The notes beneath the pieces were generated by a model, which did not search any database, had not been told where the DNA came from, and was given only the letters and a program-made list of their open reading frames with translations. Both the position numbers and the translations under genes were made by a program. DNA of 64,000 nucleotides from NCBI GenBank assembly GCA_036244855.1, contig BQKZ01000829.1, forward strand, positions 13,806 through 77,805. The letters are read 5' to 3'. The DNA comes from Temnopleurus reevesii. Its lineage: Eukaryota > Echinodermata > Echinoidea > Temnopleuroida > Temnopleuridae. Below, one piece after another: positions 26,533 to 40,500 of the stretch. The first letter of the stretch is position 1. Each line of letters opens with the position of its first letter.

Positions 26533-28477
26533 AGAAAGAAGAAGAAGAAGACTTCATGCTTCTACTAGAGACTCGAAAGTATATTTCTGCAACCTGGTAA
26601 CCTTTTGAAAACAGCATTCCATTGAACTGTGCAGGAAATGCTGTGCATGAGAAGTGGCAATGTAGGGTGTCTGGAGTGGGATTGGCTGTAAGGAACAGTG
26701 GCTCCAAATCACCCCTCTCAAGGTATAGTATTCTCCTCACATCAAGTCATTCCACTCAAGAACGTCTTGTTGCCTCATATAGAAGGCAGAAATGAGCAGA
26801 GCGTACCAGGGGCATTCATGACATGTTAACGCATTTCATCTCCTTTAGTATTAACCTATGAGACATCTGACTTTGAATGCAGAAAAGGGTTAGACCAAAG
26901 TAATACCCATGTATTAATTGGCCATGTTTTGAGAATAGTACTTTTTACCCCTTCCCAAGGAACAGAAAGTAATTATACTACTAAAATACAATTACTTAAC
27001 CAATGAGCAAATAAGAGTGATCTTTTCACAAATTTTCTTATACTAATTCTTATTTGTTTAAATATTTTCTTACCAATTTACAGATTTTAGACAATATTTT
27101 GTTTCAATACTTATGTACTAAATGTGGAATTCTCCCTAATAGTATTAAGTCCATATCAAACGATATCACCTGGCAATATCGATATCATGCACTCTGTATT
27201 TGGNAAATCTGTAATTCTTCAATATGAAAGGTTGAACAGAGGTCTCAAGGAATGTTCTAATCACCAAAAAAGATTGGCTCATGCTTGTGGGTAAAACAGG
27301 TTAAATGGAGGGACAAAAGATTTACAGGTCTCTGACTGCCCAACATGTGACATTTAAGACTCTCCACGAATCCACCTCCTCATGTGACAAACTGGGTTGA
27401 TTGGGAGACTTTCGGAAATTAAAAACGGCGCTGAAATATTGGCCATTAATTTGAGTGGACATTTAGACAAGAAAAGATTTCCTGAAGTTGTCGGAATAGA
27501 GTCTAACCTTCTTTACTAATTCAGTCAATAGGTCAATGAAGACATTAAATTAAATGGCTATTAAAGTGATTTTGGAAGGCACAGATCAAGAATTGTACAT
27601 ATTTGAAGGGACTGTTGATGTTCAAGAAAAATAGTTTTATAATACCAATTTTACATTTCTTGATGACATTTTTATGAAGATAACATAATGATGAGTGTAT
27701 CAGTTCTGAAAAAAAGTTTCAGGATTTCCAAAAGAGGATCATCAATATAACTAAACTTATTTCTACCCTTCCTGAAGGTAACTCACATGCAAATCTGTGG
27801 AAACATGCCAAATCACTCTCATACACTACTTGAGGCATCATTAAATTTCTTTCCACTTTACCCATCCCAAACCTCTGCCTCTCCAACTCACTTCTCATCA
27901 TTGATTTATCAAATATCGAGGCTATCTAGGCTATCGCCAACCCATCAAAAACATATCTGATGAGACTTCCCTAGATATAGAGAGAATCAGTGTATGCTAT
28001 AAATACCACCTACACACATAAAGCTGTATAAGCTATTATTTGAGGAGATGTATGGTGACAAATATGTGAATAAATTTTTCATAGAACTAAAATATCGGTG
28101 TATCAACAAATCAATAAATCTATCATATCTGTTTTCTCAGTTACATTTTGCAAATACACACAAAAAATCTTTTATTCTAGAGCAGTGTTTGCTTAGTATA
28201 TTGTAGAACTTTTTTATTGATTGATTGATATTATTTTCCGTCAAAAAAGACACAATAGAAACAGACAGAGTACAAAAAAAGTGAAAATATCACATACGAA
28301 AATAAAAAGATGACAACACGACAGAAATGTATAAAGAAGAAAGAAAAGACGGCTGAATAGCCCATAATCAGCTACATTTACATAGTGCTGCTGGTCTTCC
28401 ATGGGGACCAATAGAAGAAAGGAAAGGAGAAATGGGGGAAGAAAAATAATTAAAAAGAAGAAGAAGAAGAAGAAAAA

Positions 28478-28509
<32 letters not shown>

Positions 28510-31500
28510 AGAAAGAAGAAGAAGAAGACTTCATGCTTCTACTAGAGACTCGAAAGTATATTTCTGCAACCTGGTAACCTTTTGAAAACAGCATTCCATT
28601 GAACTGTGCAGGAAATGCTGTGCATGAGAAGTGGCAATGTAGGGTGTCTGGAGTGGGATTGGCTGTAAGGAACAGTGGCTCCAAATCACCCCTCTCAAGG
28701 TATAGTATTCTCCTCACATCAAGTCATTCCACTCAAGAACGTCTTGTTGCCTCATATAGAAGGCAGAAATGAGCAGAGCGTACCAGGGGCATTCATGACA
28801 TGTTAACGCATTTCATCTCCTTTAGTATTAACCTATGAGACATCTGACTTTGAATGCAGAAAAGGGTTAGACCAAAGTAATACCCATGTATTAATTGGCC
28901 ATGTTTTGAGAATAGTACTTTTTACCCCTTCCCAAGGAACAGAAAGTAATTATACTACTAAAATACAATTACTTAACCAATGAGCAAATAAGAGTGATCT
29001 TTTCACAAATTTTCTTATACTAATTCTTATTTGTTTAAATATTTTCTTACCAATTTACAGATTTTAGACAATATTTTGTTTCAATACTTATGTACTAAAT
29101 GTGGAATTCTCCCTAATAGTATTAAGTCCATATCAAACGATATCACCTGGCAATATCGATATCATGCACTCTGTATTTGGAACATGTATTTCCAGTCTCC
29201 ACCTTGGGTATAAGCATCATAAAAAAACTCCTTAAATTTGTGATATTATTACTGCTTTACATGCAAGTAAACATGGATTGACCTAATGATTCATATCAAG
29301 AAATGTCTGTGGTGCAAATAAAAGACTTTTTAGCCCAAAACAAACCATCCCCTACCATCCAAAATGAAGGAATGAATTCAAACTCTACCCAAGAAAGTAG
29401 TGACATCAGAAGTCAATGTTTCAAGCTTGAGAGGAAAATTAATTAGAGTGCAACATGCATTCAGATTTGAGAGCTATTTGTGATAGGGAAAAGTAAATGA
29501 GTGTTAAGTGAAAATATTTATGTTTATTTACAAAGAAAATCATAAACTCACCACATTTAGATTATACTGAGATATTACACATTGTCTGAAATATACATGC
29601 AATTTTTAATATACAGCTCAGGATCAGTTAAATAGTCATCTATTCACTTTGCATGTGTCAATGTTACTCAAAATGATTTATAGGCGGCAAGATCTAAAGG
29701 GATGAATTATTCATCACAACCAAAATCGTTTTTTTCTGGGAGTTGTCTAATGTAGGATATTCTTATAGAATGGGAGAATAATAGAGGAAGAATCAGAGTA
29801 GCATGCTAATCCACTTCACAGAGTCAACTGTTCAACCCAATGTATGTATTGTCATCAGAAAATCCTCTCATAACAGAATATGCCAATTCCAAGGGATTAA
29901 AAATCAATTTGCATCCAAGAAAATTCTTATCTCAACCTTTAAGCCATTGTCATGGCTGATACTTCAGGAAATCATATTCTCCAAACACCCCAACTTTGTG
30001 TATCATTCCATAATACTAATGTGGTGTCAGAAAAATGCCTTCAATGCACATACGAAAAAATTATTAGAAGTATTTGTGATCCTATTGGTTATACCACTTA
30101 AATTTTCAATCTTTCAATCAGCAAAAGAGCAAAGAGCTTTTGTTGTAAAAAAAAATTGCCTGATTCATTTGAAATTGATTAAAATTTTACAAATCCTTAC
30201 AGATACTTCAGTTTAATATACCTGTGTGTATGTGAATTCAACTTATGACCATACAAAAGTAATATTTCAGTCCCGCTCAGGAATTGAAAAGAAATCAAAT
30301 CTAATCTACAGAAACTTGTGGCAAACTTTCCCAGACAAACTTTGATCTCTAATTTGGCAACTCGTGATACTACTTATACTCTTGGTCATGCAATATTCAT
30401 CTTGATTTCAATCTCAAAAGCCAAACACATCACTTTCCCATTCAACAATAATCCCCTGACAAATATGGTGAAGGGGATAAGAGTTATCTAGTTACGAGGC
30501 AAATGTGAGGAAGATCCTGTTTTGCTATCCACTGCTTGGGACTCCTAATCGGATTGGCTCATGCCGGACTGCCTTCTCAAGATGATTTGATAGCGCACCT
30601 TCACAGGGTCACATGATATTACATGTTGAAGATGATGAGAGGATAGTGAGAGGAGATGGAGATCTGAGAACATCTTGGTCTGATTTCGATGTTCCATATT
30701 TGTTGTGAAGAAAGGGTTGAGTAACTGGTGCACATATATATTATTAGTTCACGTATTGGCACGGATTGGTATATAAAAGACGAGACGAGACGAGAAGTGT
30801 GCATTAATGCCAATAATGCACACTAATGCATTAATGCCACATTAATGCCAATAATGCATGACTTTTAAATAAATATTATTGGCATTAATGCACACTTCTC
30901 GTCTCGTCTCGTTTTTGGTGCACATATATATATATAGAGAGAGAAGTTGATTGAATGAAATGTAGCTTATGGCTCAAATATGAAAGTCATGTTCAAATAT
31001 TCAATTATTCAAACTATGTTAAGTTTGTTGTTTGTTCTGTTGACAATTGTGTTGTTTTTTCCTTTACATTTGTAAAAATCGTGGTAGACAATTAAGTAAT
31101 ATGATCCGTCCATCCCTCCTTCATCTGCCTATAGGCCAATGTGATCAACCTTGATGAATATTGTTTGGACAATTTCAATTACAAACAGGGGATTGGAATC
31201 AACCTGTTGAGTAGGTATGTCTATATGGAAGAGCTATCAGATGCTCAAAGGTTTTTATCTACCTGCATGGGAGTAATAAGATGAGTTTGTATTATATTCA
31301 ATACTTGGCATTTGGTCATTCTTCTAGGATTATATTAAATTTTTATTCAAATTTCCATTTAACCTTGATTCAAGTTTAATTTATTTCTTTTCAAGTTCCA
31401 TTTATTTCTATTCAAGTTTCCTCTATTTTAAGTCGTTAAAATTAATGAGTGGATCTAATAATTGTGATATATTATCAGTGGACAGATATCTACAACCTCA

Positions 31501-34500
31501 TATTATGTTTTACAATGAATGAGGAAGCATCGCTCTGAAACACAATATGTGTACTGAATAAACTGCCAATGATACTGATGACAATATCATTATTTACGAT
31601 GCAAACCTTTTCAATTATGCTAATGACAGGATTCATCAAGATCGCAGGACGTAACTTCCTAATATAATTATTCTCTTCTCTTAATTGCGCCACGAGCCAT
31701 CCGAAAGAGAGAAAGACATAAAACCAGAACCCTTTGGGATACTTGAAAAAGTCGTTCCGACCAGTTGTGCGTGGTGGTGTGGAGCTGGAAAATTGGCTCG
31801 TTTCATGGCAGATTGATCATGTGAGATTAATGGGGAGGGGTACCCAAGGGTTCTGAGCAAAAGGCATTCAACATCTTGCAGCTCTCGCTCTACTAATTAC
31901 ACATAAAATGGCACTAAAGGCGCTGAAATTTTCCAGGAAAAACAACTGTGTTGTTACTAAGACATTCTGTTCTGTACTTGAATTCACTATAAATAATTCA
32001 TTTACTTCTTCACCATTTCTTCATTGTATCATATGGAAATATTTCCTATTATAGTAATGACCCACTTGACATTCAGAATAAACAATTTTCTCTTCCAAAT
32101 CTCAGCAAAATTATTTTATACATTTGAAAAATACATAAAATGTCACAATAGTAAAAGACTTTTAGGTATTGTGATTTTAAATGTTTTAAATTGTATGATT
32201 TCATGAAACCACCTTTAATTTTCAATTATGCTAATGGAGGTAGAAAGTAGAGATGAAAATAATAATTCCTTTTGAATGTACCCAAGTGTCCATGTGGACA
32301 TTCAACCTCTCAAGACAATGAACATCTTGAGACATTCCCAAAACCCTGAGGCACATTAGGAAGAGTCATCGACATGATTCCATCAACATACCTTAAAATT
32401 GTAGTCAATGGCAACAGAATGCCACTCCCCATCATTGACTCCTCCCTGTCTAGATGCAGTTACCATGGTGACAGTACTACCGGTGGAGAATGAGAAGCGA
32501 ACCTGGCTGTTGACGATCTCAAGAGCAATGAAGTCATACTGCTGGGTGTAGCGGCCATTGTAGAAGATCAGTCCGTTGGGCTCCAGGGTGGAAAAGCTGC
32601 AAGATGAGAAGAGATTAATCAATTAAAGAATGAGATTACGGATTATTCCTGGCATTTTTAAGCATTCTGCAAATGCCAGCCCACAGCAGAATTTACACAA
32701 ATGATAATAAATTTTTCATGGCTTTTAAATTTATTTGCTTAGATTTGATGATTCAGAAAAGAAATCAATATGTTATTTATTAAAAAGCAGAATTACTCTG
32801 AAGCTATTTGAAATTTGTTACGATTAGTTCACAGAGTGAATTTAGAAATATAATATAATACTTATATTGTATGAAGTTTATAAAACTGTTCGGTAGTTCA
32901 GTATAGTATTTTCCTGCTCAAATCAATGATAATACAGCAACATAATGCATAATGTCAACAAATTATCCTCACTTTATCAAACATAATCATAGTACTGAAA
33001 TTCTACCCCTCTCCTGATGTTTATAATGTGTCATAACCAGGTATATGACAAAATAGAAAAAAAATGGTAATTCACTATACTTGGAGAGGTAAATGAATGT
33101 AAATCAAGCCACGATAGATTGAGTATTAGATTTTGAGCGGGGTCTGTGGGAGAATGTTTCTGCATGAGATGATGCAAGAGTGCAAGATGAATGCAGTGAC
33201 TTGTTGATCATCATATCCTTGCCAGAAATCATCAACCACACCTTGGAACTAGACGCCAAATATTTCTGCAGACAGCACAAAGTCCTCATCTCAGAGACTT
33301 AGGAGAAGGGCTTTGGTTGGGACGAGATGGAATAATTGCAAGATGTATCGGTGGTGACAGGGGTAAATTTGAACAAGGTCTGAATCATTATGGCAAGGGT
33401 GAATCATAGGGGAGGATAGCTAAGACAATGTAAGAGAGGCTATCATATGGGGCTTTGTCGTTCGGTGCAGAGATGGTGCCTGGTGTTCATGATGGGGTTA
33501 ATTGGAAAAGACAGATCTGGAATATGGTGATTTATATTAAAATCTATTGAAATAAACTTTTAACACTTAAATACAAAATTGACATTTTTACTGGCAAACA
33601 GAAGGATAAATCCTTTCTTTACTTAGAGCAACTAGTTGGTGTGACTTGAGACAAGTTCTCTTATCTCCATATTTACGACAAATGCAACTTTGATCGAATA
33701 CTCTTTATATTTTGCAAATAATTTAAAAACCTTTTTATGACCCCATAAACATGCATGACAATGTGATCAATAGAAAAATGTCAATGAAATTCAAATTATA
33801 CAAGATTTCTATTCTCCGATAACAGTATCACCCACATTAGTAAATACATCCTCAGAAACTCCTCCTTAAACCCTTTTCATACATGGCCACCACAGGAAAA
33901 CATCAATCATATTCGAGACATCTCCATGACCAATATAGACGAAATAATTTCATTTCAATTACCATCATAATCACAAGTATCAGCCTCTTCTTATTGGCTG
34001 AGTCGGTGATGCCGGAAGGCATAGTTCATATTGATTCATTTTGTCTAGCTGACAAACAAGCATTGCAAATTCATCTCTGTCATCCCAATACAACCTCATC
34101 ATAATAGATAAAGAATTTTAGCAGCATAAATTTAGTTTATGGTACAATTAAGGTATTTTTTCATTCTTGATATTTCAAACTCAAATTCACACTTGGTGAT
34201 TTCAAATAGATCCAACATCCCCTATCATTAATGATCCTAATGATTGTGAAGTCGAAAATATGGGTTCAAACGTTTAATAGAGAGAGAGAGAAAAAAAATC
34301 ACATGTTTACATATTATATCTATATATTATAGAATATTTCTTATCGATGTGTACTAGCTTATTTTTAGTAAAAATGCAGCAGAAATTGAGCTTTCCTTTT
34401 GATCAAATTGTTCATTTAGTCACCTTATTCAGTCAAGTTAACATGAGAATGTAAAGTTTATGATACACCAAAAGAATACATTGACATCCATGAGCATTTC

Positions 34501-37500
34501 TAATCTTTGGTTACAAATATTTTTAGTAAAAATTTGGCAGAAATTGAGTTTAACTTTAGATAAAATTGTTCATTGAGTCACATTGCATCATATTCAGTCC
34601 AGTTCACATGAGTATATAATTTTATGATACACCAAAAGAATACATTAATGACATCCATGAACAAAACAAAACAAGGTGAAACTACATGGAGAGATTTCAC
34701 ACCCCTGCTTCATTATCATACGCAACATAGAATTGTATTCCCATGTTTTGTAACATTCAAGCTCTTTGCGATTATTGTTTACCTGACAGACAGTTGGAGC
34801 CTCACTCTCTGACTCAGCGAATAGAACATCATGAACGACTTTGGTGGGAAATTCCGCGTCCGAATTTCACAGAACGGACCATCGTACTCATCTGGATTGG
34901 GACAGCTACAATCAAAGCCTCCGTTGAGGAAGTTACGACATGTTCCGCCATGCTTACATATGCTGTCTGTCGCCCCCGTGCAACGCCCCTTGCCAATGTC
35001 AATCTCACAGTTGGTTCCTGGACAAAGAAAGTAAAAACAAATATTTGTATCAACTTTTATTGAATATAAGATAAAAATGAATAAAAATTACTTTGAAAAA
35101 GAAAGAAAGCAGCCAAAATATCAAACTTACTGTTATGCAAAACAAAACTCAAAGGTGATTGCAATTCATTTAGTATTTACTGAGATAGATATTGAATAAT
35201 ATCTTCAAAATAAGAGTGGCTTCTGGAACCAACTAAAAACTTAATGGATCATTCAATGATCATTAATTCATTAAATTGTTAATGGATTTTATTTTTGTGC
35301 ATTTTCTCATTTTCGCAAGAAATTTCTTTTTTCAATATTCTAGTGATTTGATATCTTAAAAATAATCTCACTGGCAGAGCTACATGTAAAAGGAACATTG
35401 ATTTTGTCCCTGAGTCCCTGAGTCAAGGTTACCGCAAGATGGGAAAAGACAAATACAATTCAGAGCACCTTGCTGAAAAGGGAGTTCTTCCTATGAGGGA
35501 TATGAACAAAATCTTGCGAGATATTCAATTTCTTGTCACCTCTTTGGTCTCTCCATAGTGCATGGATCAATAAATCCATGCAAGATTTATAAAGGACTTT
35601 TCCTTCTGAATATTGCATTGTGAATGGGAGCAGTGAAGTGAAGAGAATGGATGAGGAGGGAGAGAGTAGTAAAGAGTTTAGACAAGGATGAATCCAAGAA
35701 ATATGGTATAAAAATGACAAGAAATGGACAGGAGAATATATATTTCAGGAAAAACAAGATAAGACGAGTAATGGAAAAAATACAATTTGGAATGAGAATA
35801 GCAATTATTGCTCAACTAGGAGGAGGAAATACTCTGTAAACAAGGATGGCAAGAATAAAAAAGAAGCGTTTAAGAGAAGAAAAATTAATGTTAGTGGTTT
35901 TGTGCATATGCAAGAGAAAAGGAGAGATAAAGAATTAGCAATGGAGGATAGATGAAAATAATATCTTTAGAAGAGCAGAAATCTAGTTCATGCAGGAAAA
36001 GCATAGAGGCACAGAGGGGTTGGTGTATTGAGTTGCTTCACACAACCCATGAATAATACTTTGAAGAAGAAATTACTTTTCAAACGGCGCTTTTAAAAGT
36101 AGATGTCTGTAAGGGTTTATTCTAGAAGTCATGTGACGTGTTGCTAGGTACCTACCAAGTGGGATGGTTAGGTACATATATCAGGTATCTCTTGGGTGTT
36201 TGGAGGCGCATGCACAAACTTTGTATACACCAGTGTGTTGCACAGGCAGTGATACAGGTAATAAGGCTCTGTTCTATGCACATACACAGTAATCACTCAG
36301 GAAAGAGTGTTGAATTATCCAAAAAGCATCTTGCACAAGAGTGATGTATAGTCTGTCATATCATAAACAAAATGCAGAGCAAAGTCCACTTCTCTTTTAG
36401 TAAAGCTCATAATATCCTAGAAATGATAATGCCACCTTCATATCAAATGCCCTTTGTAATTAACAGTGTTGAATCTAATAATGTTTATATAATTTCAAAG
36501 CGTGAATGCATGGTCAACTGCTTCATGTAATGCATCTATGGTATCTACCTTGGATGAACTGCTCTCACCAACAGACAAAAAATGAAAAATCAAGCAAAAA
36601 GCAAAGGAAATTAAAAAATCCAATTAGCGAATGTATGCGGGATACATCATACACCTCCATCAATGTGCAATGCTAATGACGAAAAGACTGGAGAGGGAGA
36701 GAGGGTAGATACCCTGAGGATAGATGTATGGAGAGAGCATGGCCGCAGGATAGGAGTGGCAGGATTAACCATGGGTTATAGGATTATGACAAGGGGCACA
36801 TCAGGGGGGCATAGGGCAACATAAGAACTCACTAGTTAAGGAAACTGGGAAATATAATAAGGGAGCAAAAGGCAATGTCATGCACTTTGAAGAGGATCCT
36901 TTTTAGAGGATTACACTGTTTTGGTCATTCTCTCAATAAAAAAGCTTTAAATTCAATTTCCAAATGGATCTCTAGAGACGAATAATTTATAGATATTTTT
37001 TACAGACATGGAAGCAGATGTAGTGAAAACAAATTCTATAAAAGAAACAGATCTAAAATTACGACATGAGAATTCTAGTGAGATACGCAGGTAAATAACA
37101 AATTTATGAATGATTGTATTGTCAGGAATACATTTGGAAATGGGAGAATAAAACTGTGAGTCCTGTTCAATAAAGAATGAAAGAAAAAAAAGAGAGATAA
37201 ACAGGCAGATATTGAAAGAAAGCGATAAAGAAGTGTGAGATGAAGGGGAGACAGAGAATGGGGATGGGTAGAGAAGGAATTTTTTTTTAAGATAGTAAAA
37301 AGGAGAAGATGTTGAATGAAGAAAGCACATCAGAAGAAGAGGAGAGTGAGCAAAAGACGACTGATAGGCTGATCTTCTGTAGATGTGAACATAGTATACA
37401 TGTAAGGATGAACAGACAAAATCCATGGCGTCAGGTTTATCCTTGATGCAAATATGCATGATACCAATTTGGAAAATAATAGCCTAAATAACAAACTTTT

Positions 37501-40500
37501 ACATTTTCAAAATAGTAGCAAAATAAAAAAAAGGAAGGATAAGTGATTTGGAGGTGTTGCAAGAAAATTACTATCAATTGCAAATTACAGTTGATCACAC
37601 CCAAACCGCTGTTACATGCTCGGCTTGTCATGAGCGCAGACAGTGCAAAAATGAAAATACGCAATTCAAACACAACTGATTTGCAGATGATTTGCGATTA
37701 AATACAACTTTTTAGCAACAACCCCCTTAGAAATGAAAATATCTTGCATTGAATTTTATTAGATGAAAGAATGTTTATATTTTACTTATAAGACTTCAAT
37801 GATTATTCAGAAATATTGTAGCAAAAGTGTTGTTACAATGTCTTTCTGAAGATGTATTCAAATCATTTGCTTATTTGCTATCATAATTTATTTTCTACAT
37901 TCACTTCATTGAGGAAGGAGGTATGATCATGAGGTCGGATGGGTCATCATCCCCATGACACTAATGGAATGAGGAAAGCTTTCAGACCCAGGGGAAACCA
38001 AGATGACTGGATCATGTGCCAGCGTACCAGCCATGTTTGCACACGTGGCCCTAAAATCTGATTACACGCGGCACAGAAATGAAATTACGCAGCACCACCA
38101 TCTTTCCACCAAGACATATTTTCATTGAAGGATCAGCTGTCAAATTCATGCTGCTGTAAGATGTAAAAGGGGTAAATATTTCTCATAGTATTTCCTCCAT
38201 GTGTGTATTCCTTGTGTGAAATGATACAAGCAGGCCCTTAATAGATGCAATTTATATAGCGCACGTATCCACTCTGCTGAGTGCTCAGGGCGCTTTATAT
38301 TATTATTACCCTGGCTTTGGCCCGGCAGCCATTCACGGCGCACTTGGCATTTCAAAGAATAAATATTCCTGCCAGGTACATTCACCCCACCTGGGTTGAG
38401 TGCAGCACAATGTGGATGAATTTCTTGCTGAAGGAAATTGACGCCATTGGTAGGATTCAAACCTACGACCCTCTAGTTGAAAGGCGAGAGTCACGACCAC
38501 TACACCACGGCGCCTCCACGCCCTTAAATATACTTTGTCCGATATGAAAAGCAGTAAAGACAAACAAGGAATAGGCAACTTGAACAACACTTCCAATATA
38601 ATAACTATAATTTTTTCCAACTCATTTTGCTTCAAAAAAATGCCTTTGAAAAGGTTTGTTTGGGTCAGATGCAATCTCAATTCGAGACATAATCTCATGA
38701 AATCTTCCCGCAAGAACGCTCTTCCTGGAATTACGGGAGCATTTTTAAAATGAAAAACCACCAGTTAATAAAATGCACCATTTGATAATAAACGTTATGA
38801 CTAATGCTGATTATAATACACAAAATCCCAAATAGTATTGAAAGTATGACTACAAGCACTTGAATGTGTCAGAAGCAGACAGCCTGTCATCTCAATCTCA
38901 ACATACTGCACTGCCGTTGAACGGCTGGATTCAAGCATGCAGGCAGGCTGACGGAGAAGGCAATATTTAGAACAAGGAGTAAATGTTTGTACCTTACACT
39001 AATAACAGGAAATTAAAGTTTGTCCACTGCCGTCAAGCGACTGCAAGTACCTAGTGTTTGAGCAGCCGCTGGGATGAGCATCCGATCGGGAGAATGCTGC
39101 GGACTGTTTAATGAAATGGCTGCCATTGCCTGTATGTTAAAATGGTGCCCGGCCAGCATACTTGTTAGTTTACTAATGGTATCATTACCACACTAAGCTG
39201 GCTAGAGTATAAATCCATTATTAATGGGGAAAATGAAAGTGGGATCATCAAATATGTGTGTCTCTATGCCAGTACTACTGTATGCCCATTGTGGGAACAT
39301 TCTATTAGGCTATGAAATGATGGGTATTAAATAAAAAGGGCTTTTAAGCGCACATTAATAGAAGCTAACTGAGAATATCCTGACAGGTTTTATGTATGAA
39401 TCACATCTAAATGATGGGTGCATTAATACATTTCCATGCATATAAATTCACAAGATGATAGAATTTATAACACACTGATGTCAACATTGGACTAATCACA
39501 TTGTATGGTTAATAATATTTAGTAGTGTTTGCCTTCTTCTCTGCTGCACTTAGAATTTAATTTCTAAGACAAAATACTTGTTTGAAATAAGTATTGCTAT
39601 ATATGTTTATAACAAATCTTCAATAAACTGATGGACATTAACATCTGAATTCAAAATATAAGATCCATGTGTGATCAAAGTAAGAAAGAATGTATGGTGT
39701 ACATTCTGATCCACAAACTCCTTCAACATAGATATACTTCATAAATTCACAACCTTTCGATGCTCTAACCCATTCATTACACGTCTATTGACAATGTGTG
39801 CTGACAAATGTCCTACAGATGAGCAGACAGATGTATATACCTCTTTCATAACTCTTTATTCCTGTCATCAATCCTCGTCATCAATTTTTAATCACAAAAC
39901 GTCCTTTTTTGCTCTTGCACTACTCCAAATTTCTTTGGAATAGGAGAGATTCAGATCATCAAACTATATGGTTCGATTTCACATGATGAATGGTTGGCTT
40001 TTCCATGCCGATTTACAGAGCATGTCTTCTACAAGTAGTCCAGAATACATGCATAAAGTTATCCTTGAGGGAATATTCAACTCAGAATTGCTAAATCCCT
40101 TGACTGAAAATTATTTTGACTTAGTTGTAAAAGATACAGAAACAATGTATAAACTACATACTTTAGGATGTTTTAATTTGTCGGCGCATCCAACACAAGC
40201 TCCGCTTCTGGAACAGCGCTCTTTTCCTTCAATCTAGTTACCACAATGATTTATGTTCTAATCACCCAATTATTTGATTACGATTGTAAATTTCTATACT
40301 GTTCTATATTGATTTATATTTGTTGTAGAAGAAAAAAAAATGTTCTTTTTAATTGAATTGAATTAATGAAATATAAACTAGCCTATTTGTATAAAATCTA
40401 AGTTGCTATACACAGCTAAACAGAAACATACTTGATCATATATGATTAAAAAAACAACATCTTAAATGCTTTGCTGTTCATTTTAAGCTTAATTACATGT

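Larger units (their letters stand above)
20446..32391 (-). other. 12 kb intron between w3 and w4
   Basis: It contains the duplicated block at 25228-29180, a G-run near 22411, a GC-richer stretch at about 23740-24010 with an open minus frame, a (gatg)-type tract near 23075, and a palindromic insertion at 30781-30911. No other exon of the receptor fits by phase or homology, and I recognise no nested gene. Confidence 0.7.

Noticed and set aside
26264..26740. 158-codon minus frame, repeated identically at 28241-28717
   Set aside because: A large part is poly-Phe/Ser encoded by the (GAA)n tract, and the second copy is the assembly duplicate. The N-terminal part may come from an unidentified repeat, but nothing supports a gene.
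38449..38519. A tRNA gene on the minus strand
   Set aside because: The A and B boxes are real, but the sequence continues into a SINE body and is flanked by a target-site duplication, so it is a SINE head.
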